Assembly: GCF_004208415.1 (NCBI RefSeq)
Contig: NZ_CP035758.1
Span: forward strand, 2,170,001-2,234,000
DNA length: 64,000 nt
Origin: Ktedonosporobacter rubrisoli
GTDB taxonomy: Bacteria; Chloroflexota; Ktedonobacteria; Ktedonobacterales; Ktedonobacteraceae
Reading direction: 5' to 3'
The translations under genes and the position numbers were made by a program. The notes beneath the pieces are model-generated. The model saw only the letters and a list, made by a program, of their open reading frames with translations, was not told the DNA's origin and ran no database searches. Below are positions 1 to 8,348 of this stretch, piece by piece. Each line of letters opens with the position of its first letter. The first letter of the stretch is position 1.

Positions 1-94
1 TTGTTAGAATAAAAGTGCTTTGCTTACTAATTCATCTTTTCTTTGCCGCCTGTTGTGCGGAAAAAGAAAGCCCGCGCGGTCGCTACTTGGCATA

Positions 95-589
95 CTACGT
101 ATCAGCCGAACCTTCTGGGGCCCGGGTTACAGAAGTCTCCGGGCTCTTAAGCAGCTCCTCTTTGACAGTTGTAAGGGCGATAGAGGTAATGGTGTGAGTA
201 ACGCCAGGCAAGCCACGAATTTGCGAGAGCAGCGTACGCAAGGTCTGGGGTGAGACCGTACGCACTTTTAGGATGTAGCAATCTTCTCCGCTGACATCGT
301 GGCATTCAAGAATCTGGGGTTCCTGCAAGATGAACTCTTCAAAGCGCTTTGTGCCTTCTGGCGTTTCGTGCATGCCAACGCGGATAAATGCCGCCAGCCC
401 ACGGCCAATCTTCTCAGCATTCAGGCGCGTTGTGTAGCCTTCGATGATGCCCTCACGCTCCAGGCGCTGAATGCGTGCGTATACAGCCGGACCTGTGAGC
501 TCTATCTTCTTGCCAATAGCCGTATGTGAGAGGCGACCATCAAGACACAGCAGATCTAGAATTTTGAGATCAATATCATCAAGCGTCAT
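95..589 (-). CDS. Lrp/AsnC family transcriptional regulator
   Basis: A 164-residue cytoplasmic DNA-binding regulator of the Lrp/AsnC (feast/famine) family. The N-terminal ~60 residues form the AsnC-type helix-turn-helix (DIDLKILDLLCLDGRLSH then a recognition helix around TGPAVYARIQRLEREG). The remaining ~90 residues match the RAM effector-binding fold, with the usual GxxDY-like stretch seen as GEDCYILKV and the closing LPGVTHTITSIAL strand. The tail after residue ~148 is a low-complexity extension. The start is supported by an AGGAAAT ribosome site on the minus strand. It stands alone; family members respond to amino acids or related small molecules, but the ligand cannot be read here. The 125 nt upstream are AT-rich and probably hold its promoter. 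Confidence 0.93.
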   Translation of the reverse strand: MTLDDIDLKILDLLCLDGRLSHTAIGKKIELTGPAVYARIQRLEREGIIEGYTTRLNAEKIGRGLAAFIRVGMHETPEGTKRFEEFILQEPQILECHDVSGEDCYILKVRTVSPQTLRTLLSQIRGLPGVTHTITSIALTTVKEELLKSPETSVTRAPEGSADT

Positions 590-714
590 AAACTTTGATT
601 TCCTAAAATAAATGGCGAAGGTAATTTGGATATTTAAATTATAGCCATATATATTTTAGAAATCAATAGTTTGTAAGTGGGCAAAAATAAATTGCTTAGC
701 ATTATCGGTGGTGT

Positions 715-1578
715 TCAGGGAGCAATGCCCCAGACCGTAAGCAGGTTCCAGATGGCTTGAAAATCGGGAGCCTGCATCTCGCGCCTGGCCTGTTCGCAGA
801 TCATGTCATACTCAGGCGTGAGGCAACCCCATTTCTGCAGGAAAGGGCGAAAATTGCTGAACATATGCGACCAATCTTCGTAGTAAGCCTGTCCCTCGGG
901 AGTTCCTGCGCGGTATTCTAGCGCATAAGGTCTTTGCTGGATTTGCTGATAGCCGTGGATTTGTAGCAAATTGGGCAGGCGCGCTGTCAGACCATCCGAG
1001 CTTGGAGTAAAGAGGTGACCCGCCTGGTGCAAGGCGCATACAAGCATCTGCTGGAATCGCCTGAGCGCCGGGCTTGTGCTCTCGTGAATATGCTCGGTAT
1101 CGGTGATACGTAGTACGCCACCTCTACGTGCGATGCGCCTGGCTTCCGTGAGCAATTTCGACCAATCCCAAGTGCGCAGAAAGCTTGAGCCTGCGCGCAA
1201 GTTGACAAGATCAAAGTAGCCAACAGGAAATTCAAGAATTAGCAGGGCGTCCATCACAAAAAACTCAACTCGCTCGCTGAGCAGCTGGCTCTCGGCTTGC
1301 TTGCGCGCATATTCGATAAAATTGCGGTTAATGTCTATGCCGATCACAGAGAGCTCTTGATAGCGCTGAGCAACTTCAATAGCCCAGCCTCCTGGACCAC
1401 AGCCAATATCCATAACTCTGCGCCGGGGCGTGAACTCGGTTTGCTCTGGCCAGATGCCACCCATGGATGCTGTGATCATTCGATCCTGCATGGCCAGGCG
1501 CTGGAGCTCAGCTACGTTTTGTTTGTTCTTGACAATATAGGTGCCAGCAATCTCTTTCCGGGCCTTCTGGCTTTCCAT
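715..1578 (-). CDS. Class I SAM-dependent methyltransferase
   Basis: A 287-residue soluble methyltransferase. Motif I is clear at about residues 55-63 (VMDIGCGPGGWA), followed by an acidic residue at the end of strand 2 (VIGIDINRNFIEYAR) and a motif with FFVMDALL and YFDLVNLRAG typical of class I Rossmann methyltransferases. The C-terminal ~100 residues (YYEDWSHMFSNFRPFLQKWG) are of the kind found in UbiE/MenG-like methyltransferases of Chloroflexota. The substrate is unknown. Its length is normal for the group and no truncation is seen. The gene is transcribed leftward, separate from the Lrp gene by 125 nt, so co-transcription is possible but not shown. Confidence 0.9.
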   Translation of the reverse strand: MESQKARKEIAGTYIVKNKQNVAELQRLAMQDRMITASMGGIWPEQTEFTPRRRVMDIGCGPGGWAIEVAQRYQELSVIGIDINRNFIEYARKQAESQLLSERVEFFVMDALLILEFPVGYFDLVNLRAGSSFLRTWDWSKLLTEARRIARRGGVLRITDTEHIHESTSPALRRFQQMLVCALHQAGHLFTPSSDGLTARLPNLLQIHGYQQIQQRPYALEYRAGTPEGQAYYEDWSHMFSNFRPFLQKWGCLTPEYDMICEQARREMQAPDFQAIWNLLTVWGIAP

Positions 1579-1971
1579 AACCCTTAATGCTCCTTCGAAA
1601 TTTTATTGCTTGCTATGCCTCTCATTGATTATAGATGGGCCTTTTCGATTTGTCGAGGGTTCATTTTAGCAGCGTAGAGCTTTCCAGCTCTCTAAAAAGG
1701 GATTGCTAAGGGCTCGTTCACTTAATTGCGGCGTGAGCCCAATTATTCCCTCCTCCTGGAAGCAAAAAAGACTTCTATAGCTTGAAAGAAATCTAAACGC
1801 AAATAACTGCTTTTCCAGGTCTCTACCTTGCATTAGAATTGAATACTTGACTCTGAATGAGGCTGATGAGAAAATACTAGACTAAATGGGGAGCCTTAAT
1901 TTGAGAGACAGAAGAAGTATGATATAGTAAAAAATCTAGAAACTTTGCTGTTGGGGAAGGAGTCATGTCCA
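1579..1971. other. Intergenic region between divergent genes
   Basis: About 390 nt without a convincing gene between the leftward methyltransferase and the rightward glycosyltransferase remnant. It contains one copy of a short interspersed element (1677-1716). Upstream of the glycosyltransferase the sequence is AT-rich. The only translation signal is GGAAGGAG at 1955-1962 ahead of a TTG at 1972. Confidence 0.6.
1677..1716 (+). repeat. Interspersed element, copy 1 (solitary)
   Basis: Copy of an element also found just after both CRISPR arrays (43504-43550 and 46193-46226). The shared pieces are GCTTTCCA, then 8-12 variable bases, then AAAAGGGATTG(T/C)TAAGGGC. In the array copies the end forms an inverted repeat GTTAAGGGC/GCCCTTAA; here the second arm has decayed. 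No CRISPR repeat lies next to this copy. Confidence 0.6.
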
Positions 1972-4389
1972 TTGAAGCCTTTCAAGCTAAAGCTAGATAA
2001 AGAGGCCAGGCAATCTTCTCGCAAAATAGATTACGGCAGCGCGGGAAAGGGGCTATCAAGGAAAAACGACACTGATGCTATCGCTGAAGCTTCTCCCGAG
2101 AATCTCACCGGCAGCATTCCAGTTGAAGCCGAAGAACTTTCCGCTAAAGAGCCGCAGAAATATACGTGGCCTGGGTGGCAGCGGCTTTGGCTATGGATAC
2201 CCTTCTGGATACTTATTATCCTGGCAGCGTTCCTGCGCTTCTGGCACTTAGGGGATCGTCCCTTACATTTTGACGAGAGCGAACATGCCCATTACTCCTC
2301 AGTTCTTTTACAAAATTTGCAACACTGGTCCTGGTGTTACGGCTTAAACCACGCTCCGGCAAACTATGCCTGTTATCAATATAATCCCCTGTTGCATGGT
2401 CCCTTTCAATTTCACATCATTGCCCTGGTCTATCAAATCAGCCAATGGCTAGGCGTTCCAGACCACGGTGTGAATAACACGACGGCACGCATAGCGGCAG
2501 CCCTTCTGGGAACTGTCATCGTGGGCTTGCCCTATTTCTTGCGGGACTATCTGGGAAACATTGCAGCCTGGCTCGCCAGTTTCTTTCTCGCCGTCTCGCC
2601 CAGTATGGTATATTTTTCGCGCTTTACGCGTGAAGATATCTATATGGCCTGTTTTACCTTAACGCTCGTTGTGGCTATTGCTCGCTATATGCGTGAGCAG
2701 AAAATACGCTGGATTATCCTGGCTGCTGCTAGTTTTGCGCTTTCCTACGCTACGAGTGAGGCCACCTTTCTCACTATAGCCATCTTCGGCAGTTTCCTGG
2801 GAGCCCTGATTGTCTAGGAGATTGGGACCAAGTTTTCGCTACCTGCCCGGCTTCTCCATGGAGCTCGGTCGCACCTTTTCCCACGCACATTTGCCCCATT
2901 AGCTGTGCTCCTCTATTTTTTGCTCGGTGGCCTTGCCGCAAAAATATTCTTTTCCATCTTAGAGGAGCTTTCGATATATATCAATGCCCATACGCCTATG
3001 GCTGATGGCTATCTGGCAAATATAGAGTACATTACGGTCAGGATAATTCCCTGGGTGGGCATCTCCTTGAGTCTTTACGTTCTAAGCGTGTTAATACGTG
3101 AGATGCTGGGCAAATTGATGTTGCCTGGACAAACGCGCCTGGCACGCAGTATGGATGCACGTATGCAGCCGGTACTACATACGCTCTTGACGCTGCCCTG
3201 GACGCATTGGTTCTTCCCTTTGATCGTCGGCTGGACTATTTTTCTGCTGCTGTTTACCGTGATGTTTACCCATATCGCCGGAGGAATCGGCGACGGGATA
3301 TGGAAAGGTCTCTACTATTGGCTAGAGCAGCAGCATGTCGAGCGTGGCGGCCAGCCCTGGTACTACTATCTGCTCTTGATCCCTCTCTATGAGCAGATTG
3401 GCGTCATTTTTGGCATCGTTGGCTGTATCCGCTGCCTGCTGAGGCCTGATCGCTTTCGCCTGTTCCTGCTTTACTGGTTCCTGGGTGATTTCGTGATCTA
3501 TTCCTGGGCCGGCGAGAAAATGCCCTGGCTCATGATCTTTATGACGATGCCCATGCTGCTGCTGGCGGCCATTGGACTAGAGCCATGTGTGCGCCTCTGC
3601 TCTAGCTTTATCCTTCAGATCTATTCCTGGGCTAAACGTGTGCTAAGAGGACGAGAACAGGCATCAGCTCCCGTGCTACCTGCGCAACAGCCTCTTCGCA
3701 GAAGATACGGCTCTATCGTGGCTGGGAGCCTTGGGGTCCTTATCGCTCTGTTCGCCTTGTTCCTTACCCTGCAGAATATGTATGAGGTCAATTATGTACA
3801 TGCGGCCGATGGGCCCCATGAAATGATGGTCTATGTGCAGACTCCTCCCGATATTGACGTTGTAATGAAGCGCATCGCCGCCATCGATCAAAAGGATTTT
3901 GGCGGTCGCCAGCAAGTGCATATCGGCGTTACCAGCGATGCAGAATGGCCGCTTGTCTGATATTTACGCGATTATCCCAATGTGTGCTATAGCTTCCCAA
4001 CTGGTTGCCCCTCCTGGAAAGGTACAGTTCCGATTATCATTGCGAGCGGAGACGATCCCTATGACTCTATCAACGCGTACGCCCCGGCTGGTGGGAACTA
4101 TATATACCACATCTACCATCTGCGGACATGGTGGGACGAAGGCTATAAGCTGCCAGCTTGTCACCCGAGCCAGAAGCCAGGCATGACCTGCAGCAATCCT
4201 GCCCTCGGGAGTGGCGTTGGCCCCTTGCTCTGGCTGAGCTATGGAGATAATCCGCCTCCAGGTGCGCAATTTAATCTCGGGCTGGCACTTCAACGTCTCT
4301 GGAACTGGTGGGAATATCGTCGCCCCTTTGGCAGCACTGATGGCGCTTATGATATGGAATTGTTTATCCGCTTACCCTACTCCCACTAG
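1972..4389 (+). pseudogene. Agl23-like (TIGR03663) membrane glycosyltransferase, interrupted by two in-frame stops
   Basis: One continuous reading frame of about 805 codons, broken only by TAG at 2815-2817 and TGA at 3958-3960. It matches the flippase-associated Agl23/GT39-like family of polytopic transferases: a cytoplasmic N-terminal tail, an acidic FDESEHAHYS motif after the first membrane segment (family: acidic residues in the first extracytoplasmic loop bind metal or lipid-linked sugar), about a dozen hydrophobic segments, and a C-terminal globular domain with YLRDYPNVCY. On both sides of each stop the frame encodes family-like sequence (LGALIV*EIGTKF and EWPLV*YLRDYPN), and both stops sit where a Trp codon is expected. 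There is no frameshift. I chose TTG 1972 because GGAAGGAG lies 9 nt upstream. Most likely a recently inactivated gene; the three pieces could be wrongly called as three genes. Confidence 0.8.
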
Positions 4390-4501
4390 GAGGAAGCGCG
4401 AGAAGATATGAGGCCGCTCTGCCTGGCTTTATGCTTTCTTCCTGCTTGTGCAGTAGGGCTCGTTTTGTCCAACAGCTGGCATTTTATCCTTTGAGGGTGG
4501 C

Positions 4502-4547
4502 TTGACAGGGCTCGTTTTCTCTGGTAATATTTGCTCAACGAACGTTG
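4502..4547 (+). promoter_or_regulatory. Promoter and palindromic operator of the TetR gene
   Basis: A near-consensus sigma-70 promoter, TTGACA (4502-4507), 17-nt spacer, TAATAT (4525-4530). It is followed at once by the inverted repeat CAACG-AA-CGTTG (4536-4547) overlapping the expected transcription start. Position and symmetry fit autorepression by the TetR protein encoded at 4586. Confidence 0.7.
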
Positions 4548-4585
4548 AATGAATGTCTGTAATGGAAATGAGTGGTGGGTAGAGT

Positions 4586-5203
4586 ATGCCTAAAGAAAAG
4601 GATCGAGTGACCAGTCGCGATATCAAGGCCCAGGAGCGGCGAGAGCAAATTCTTGCCGTTGCGAAGAAGCTGTTTGCCGAGAATGGCTATCATGCCACCT
4701 CTATGCGAACGCTCAATAAAGCGCTGGGTGTAGCTGAGGCATTGACCTATCACTATTTTCCAGGAGGGAAATTGGAAATTTTGCAGACCATTATACGAGA
4801 AGGTCGGGCCGCAAGATTTGCCGAAATTGAAGCTCTAGCCTCTCTGTTTCGTGATGACCTTTCATTGCGGGAGGCCCTCTTGCTTGCTGCTCGTGTCGGC
4901 ACCACAATCTTTACAGCTGATAGAGAGTGGTTTCAGATTGTGATGCGGGAGAGAAATTGGCTGCGACGAGAGGAGTGGATAACTGCTCTGGGTGCAGGCG
5001 ATACTCCCTTGCAATTTCTTTACGATTTTTTCGCTCGGCGGATGGCGCAGGGAGAGCTACGCGAAATGGATCTGCGTTTTGCCTTCATGCAGTTTTTTGC
5101 TGGGATTACTGTCTATTCTCTCATTGTAGAGGATGATAGTGCCAATGTTACACGCTACATCGAACGATTGGTTGATTTCACTGCCAATTTATGGTCCAAG
5201 TGA
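4586..5203 (+). CDS. TetR/AcrR family repressor
   Basis: A 205-residue TetR-type repressor. Residues ~12-60 hold the helix-turn-helix (REQILAVAKKLFAENGYHATSMRTLNKALGVAEALTYHYF), with the conserved GYHATS and YHYF landmarks. The C-terminal two thirds are the helical ligand-binding and dimerisation domain, ending YIERLVDFTANLWSK as in several Chloroflexota relatives. A palindromic operator lies at its own promoter. A related motif, TCAACGAACG, sits just before the FAD monooxygenase gene that begins 65 nt downstream, so it probably controls both itself and that enzyme. The ligand is likely an aromatic substrate or drug of the monooxygenase (inference). Confidence 0.92.
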   Translation: MPKEKDRVTSRDIKAQERREQILAVAKKLFAENGYHATSMRTLNKALGVAEALTYHYFPGGKLEILQTIIREGRAARFAEIEALASLFRDDLSLREALLLAARVGTTIFTADREWFQIVMRERNWLRREEWITALGAGDTPLQFLYDFFARRMAQGELREMDLRFAFMQFFAGITVYSLIVEDDSANVTRYIERLVDFTANLWSK

Positions 5204-5233
5204 GGCCTAACAACTTTTTTTTGTCTTTAAAAT

Positions 5234-5250
5234 TCAACGAACGATCAATG
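5234..5250 (+). promoter_or_regulatory. Second operator-like site before the monooxygenase
   Basis: TCAACGAACG at 5234-5243 repeats the left half of the TetR-gene operator and is followed by ATCAATG, a weaker right half. It lies 18 nt upstream of the monooxygenase start codon. Confidence 0.5.
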
Positions 5251-5267
5251 AAAAAAGAAGGAAAATC

Positions 5268-6830
5268 ATGGAGAAAAAATCGAGTGTCGATGTGCTGATT
5301 ATCGGGGCCGGACCGGTTGGTTTGACCCTGGCGAATAGTCTTGCCCGCTGTGGCGTTTCCGTACGCATTATCGAGCAAGGCGAGACGCTGCAACGCGAAG
5401 TGCGTGCGAAAGGGCTGAAGCCACGTACAGAGGAAATTTTTGAGGATCTGGGTGTCCTCGCTAAGATTCATGTGCGTGGTCAGCGTAATCCGCTGATGCG
5501 CTTCTATCAGCGAGAGCGACTTGTGCGTGAGCTTGATCCCGCATCCGAAGAGGCTAATCAACCAACCGCTGATGCGCCCTATCGGGGTACATTATGGATC
5601 GGGCAAAACAATACACAGGCCGTGTTGCAAGAAAGTCTGGCTCAAAGGCATGTACAGGTGGAGTTCGATAGCCACCTGTCAACGGTAACACAGCAGGATG
5701 GCAACGTGCTGGCGCAAGTTACTCACGCCGGTGAGACGGAGATGATCCAGGCCCGTTACCTGGTGGGCTGCGATGGGGGACACAGCAGCGTCCGTCACCT
5801 CGGCGGGTTTTCGTTCCTGGGCGAGACGTTAGAGGGGGAGTGCTATCTCAACGCCGGTGTCGAGTTAGAGGGATTGGACCCTCACACCGGGCACTATTGG
5901 CTGGATGCACCAGAAGGATTGCTGGGTCTCACGTACCTGCGCTACGATCAGCAGTGGGTGTTTCAGGCTCGTTTGTCTTCGAATGCAGACGATCTTTCAG
6001 CTGAAACCTGCCAGCGCATTTTCGATGAGCGCACAGGACTACCGCATGTAAAGATAAACGGTATGCACTGGGCCTCTCTCTGGCGACCGAATATTCGTAT
6101 GGTTGAGCAGTATCGCCATGGTCGGATCTTTCTTGCCGGAGATGCGGCCCATGTCCATTCCGGTGCAGGCGGCCAGGGTATGAACACCGGTATTGGCGAC
6201 GCCTACAACCTTGGCTGGAAACTGGCAGCCGTTCTGCATGGTGCCCCTGAGGACTTACTGGAGAGCTACCATGCTGAACGCTTTCCCGTGGCTCAAGGCG
6301 TTCTGGCTTCCACGACCAGCTTTCACGAGAAATTAACCCGTCCCAATTCTGGAAATACGCAAAATTTTATCAAGGCCTCGTTGAGTAAAGATGCTGATCT
6401 CTCACAACTTGGTATTACTTATCGAGGCGGTCCCCTGGCTTGCGATATTGATGACGCAACAGGCATTCGCGCGGGAGATCGCGCGCCAGATTCGCCCTTC
6501 ATCTTTGCCTCTAACGGGCAGCGTGGTCGGCTCTTCGAGCTGTTTCGTGGGACGCATTTCACGCTGCTTACCTTTGCCGATGGGCCTGTCTTACAACTAG
6601 CTGATCGCTACAAAGATATCGTGCATACGTATAACATCAGTCGTGGAGTTAACGTCTCTACTTCCTCTGATCACGCGTTGCTCGACATCGATGGCTACGC
6701 CTACCATTTTTATGGTATTCGGCGAGACGCTGTGATCCTGGTGCGGCCCGATGGTTACATCGGGCTAACCGCCGGCGGCTTTGAGGTGCAGCCGATCAAC
6801 GCTTATCTGCACAAGGTAACTGGTCGATAA
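5268..6830 (+). CDS. FAD-dependent aromatic monooxygenase (PheA/TfdB/RdmE-like)
   Basis: A 520-residue class A flavoprotein hydroxylase using FAD and NAD(P)H to hydroxylate or epoxidise an aromatic or polyketide-like substrate. All three fingerprints are present: the dinucleotide-binding GxGxxG near the N-terminus (IIGAGPVGLTLANSLAR), the DG motif (GCDGGHSSVRHLGG, residues ~167-180), and the second FAD motif (GRIFLAGDAAHVHS followed by GGQGMNTGIGDAYNLGWKL). The ~110-residue C-terminal thioredoxin-like domain of this subgroup is also present, without an obvious redox Cys pair. The start ATG has AAGAAGGA upstream. Next to a TetR gene with a shared operator half-site, it is probably induced by its substrate; antibiotic inactivation (rifampicin or tetracycline type) and catabolism are both possible. 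Confidence 0.92.
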   Translation: MEKKSSVDVLIIGAGPVGLTLANSLARCGVSVRIIEQGETLQREVRAKGLKPRTEEIFEDLGVLAKIHVRGQRNPLMRFYQRERLVRELDPASEEANQPTADAPYRGTLWIGQNNTQAVLQESLAQRHVQVEFDSHLSTVTQQDGNVLAQVTHAGETEMIQARYLVGCDGGHSSVRHLGGFSFLGETLEGECYLNAGVELEGLDPHTGHYWLDAPEGLLGLTYLRYDQQWVFQARLSSNADDLSAETCQRIFDERTGLPHVKINGMHWASLWRPNIRMVEQYRHGRIFLAGDAAHVHSGAGGQGMNTGIGDAYNLGWKLAAVLHGAPEDLLESYHAERFPVAQGVLASTTSFHEKLTRPNSGNTQNFIKASLSKDADLSQLGITYRGGPLACDIDDATGIRAGDRAPDSPFIFASNGQRGRLFELFRGTHFTLLTFADGPVLQLADRYKDIVHTYNISRGVNVSTSSDHALLDIDGYAYHFYGIRRDAVILVRPDGYIGLTAGGFEVQPINAYLHKVTGR

Positions 6831-7205
6831 GCATGGCATGGAGTTAGTCTTTTCTGGAAGCGAATGGCCTCTATCCCTTACCGGCTCCTGGCCCTCGCTT
6901 CCGTGCTCCTGGATCTTCCATTCAGCTGTGCCGCCTGGTCTCAGCCTCTGCTGTGGTTTGCACATATATCTCCCCATTTCGGTGAGGATATGGCAAACCG
7001 CAGCTCTGAAATCACCGCTGTACATCGTTGGCACGGTGCCTCTCTTTTCTCCATCATTTTCTTCTATCATATTTTTGGCCAGGCACAGTCTGATAATATC
7101 ACTGATCCGTCACTTTTTGTAAGGCGCTATCTTGCAACGCAAGATACTGTGTGCTATACTCTCCACCAGTATATTGTATTGCAAGAGAGTGAAAGGACGA
7201 CCCTT
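6831..7205. other. Intergenic region upstream of padR
   Basis: About 375 nt with no convincing gene. An open frame runs in from 6864 to the PadR gene, but its first ~110 codons look non-coding and have no ribosome site. The real content is the promoter/operator at 7132-7173. Confidence 0.6.
7132..7173 (+). promoter_or_regulatory. padR promoter with inverted repeat
   Basis: TTGCAA (7132-7137), 17-nt spacer, TATACT (7155-7160). The -10 box is the left arm of an inverted repeat TATACT-N7-AGTATA (7155-7173), which a dimeric PadR protein could occupy to block transcription. Confidence 0.6.
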
Positions 7206-7586
7206 GTGGAGGCACGCTTGACCCAATTGCTCAAGGGCACGTTGGATATGTGCCTGCTGGCCACCATTGCGCAGCAGCCATGTTATGGCTATGAAATGGT
7301 TCAACGCCTGGCCCAGCAAGGACTCGCGCTAGTGAGCGAGGGGAGTATCTATCCGCTTCTCAGCCGCCTGCAACGGCAAGGCTATCTGGAAGGATATCTC
7401 GTTCCCTCAACGGATGGCCCTCCGCGCAAATACTATCGTCTTCTCCCTAAAGGAGCTGAACAATTGGCCCAGTGGCAGGCTGAGTGGGAAAGCTTTGCCC
7501 AGGCCGTTTCACAGATTGTGAAAGGAGCACATGTTGATGTCGATCCTCGATCAGCCCATCCGCAGCCAGATTTGCGATCTCAGTGA
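7206..7586 (+). CDS. PadR family transcriptional regulator
   Basis: A 126-residue PadR-type winged-helix repressor. The hallmark N-terminal domain is complete: LKGTLDMCLLATIAQQPCYGYEMVQRL, then GSIYPLLSRLQRQGYLEG and PPRKYYRLLPKGAEQL for the wing. A short C-terminal helix gives the dimer interface (PadR-s2 type). I place the start at GTG 7206, not at the far upstream ORF start, because homology begins there, GAAAGGA lies about 10 nt upstream, and a good promoter lies at 7132-7160. The 3' end overlaps the next gene by 56 nt, a tight translational coupling usual for padR plus membrane-protein pairs. Confidence 0.9.
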   Translation: MEARLTQLLKGTLDMCLLATIAQQPCYGYEMVQRLAQQGLALVSEGSIYPLLSRLQRQGYLEGYLVPSTDGPPRKYYRLLPKGAEQLAQWQAEWESFAQAVSQIVKGAHVDVDPRSAHPQPDLRSQ

Positions 7587-8292
7587 GGCCTGTGGAAGGT
7601 ACTGGGAACTGCGGGGAATTGCCCAGGAGCACAGAAACGAGATGAAGCTGGAATTAGAGCAACACCTTCTTCAGGCTGCGATGGATGGAAAAGCGCCGGA
7701 AACTGTGGTTAGTTTTCATCCTGCCGCCTTTGCCGAAGCATGGGCCAGAGAAATGCATCCTCATGCCTGGCGCGCGGGGGAGCTGCTCCTGTCCGGGCTG
7801 GTCTATGCCTTGAGCGTCATCAGTACCATCGCCCTCGCTGAACCTTTCCTTGCCCATAGAGCTTCCTTCACCTTGACCCTGTTTACCGCCTTTGTGCTGG
7901 GAGGCTTTGGGGCGGCTACACTCTTGCTGCCGCTGGCGGGCTTCCTCGCGCTGCGCATCAGAAGGCGCACAGAGCGGAGCATGCTCCTGGCCGCGGTTTT
8001 TGTTCTGGGGGCGCTGGTCGCCCGTTTGGGAGGAATGCGCGTGAATTGGAGCATGCCCTTACTTTCCTGGAATTGGCAGCTGACCATCCTGTTAGCTACC
8101 CTGACCATAGGGCTGGCTTCCCTTGAGTGCTGGAGGCGAGCCTCACACGAGCCCCTTTCCTCTGGCCGTCTGGGAATGTTATGGCGCTCTCTGCTGCTGT
8201 TGGCAGGCAATGTGGTCATGTTCGACCTGTTACTGGGTATGAGCAGTGTCGTGGTCTTTAACGTCTGTATGCTGACAGGCAGGATGCTTTGA
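7531..8292 (+). CDS. PadR-coupled integral membrane protein
   Basis: A 253-residue membrane protein translated from an AAAGGAGC site inside the end of padR. Residues 1-75 are soluble and helical (RNEMKLELEQHLLQAAMDGKAPE), resembling the HAAS-type prefix domain found on proteins encoded beside PadR regulators. After that come about six hydrophobic segments in pairs joined by short basic loops (RIRRRTERS, CWRRASHE). Function is unknown; by analogy with other PadR-associated membrane proteins it may act in envelope stress or as an accessory to a transporter, but no transporter gene is adjacent. The next gene is lgt, 56 nt downstream on the same strand. Confidence 0.75.
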   Translation: MLMSILDQPIRSQICDLSEACGRYWELRGIAQEHRNEMKLELEQHLLQAAMDGKAPETVVSFHPAAFAEAWAREMHPHAWRAGELLLSGLVYALSVISTIALAEPFLAHRASFTLTLFTAFVLGGFGAATLLLPLAGFLALRIRRRTERSMLLAAVFVLGALVARLGGMRVNWSMPLLSWNWQLTILLATLTIGLASLECWRRASHEPLSSGRLGMLWRSLLLLAGNVVMFDLLLGMSSVVVFNVCMLTGRML

Positions 8293-8348
8293 CTGAACTT
8301 GAGCGCAAGCTGCCTTCAGCTTCTTCTATGACGAAACGAGTGTGAACT

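Noticed and set aside
1945..4389. Genetic-code reassignment of TGA and TAG as an explanation for the broken glycosyltransferase and the antiporter-rhodanese frame
   Set aside because: TGA and TAG terminate many ordinary full-length genes in the window, for example the first TetR and SbnB (TGA).
6838..7122. 94-codon frame upstream of padR
   Set aside because: No ribosome site, atypical composition, and it overlaps the padR promoter region.
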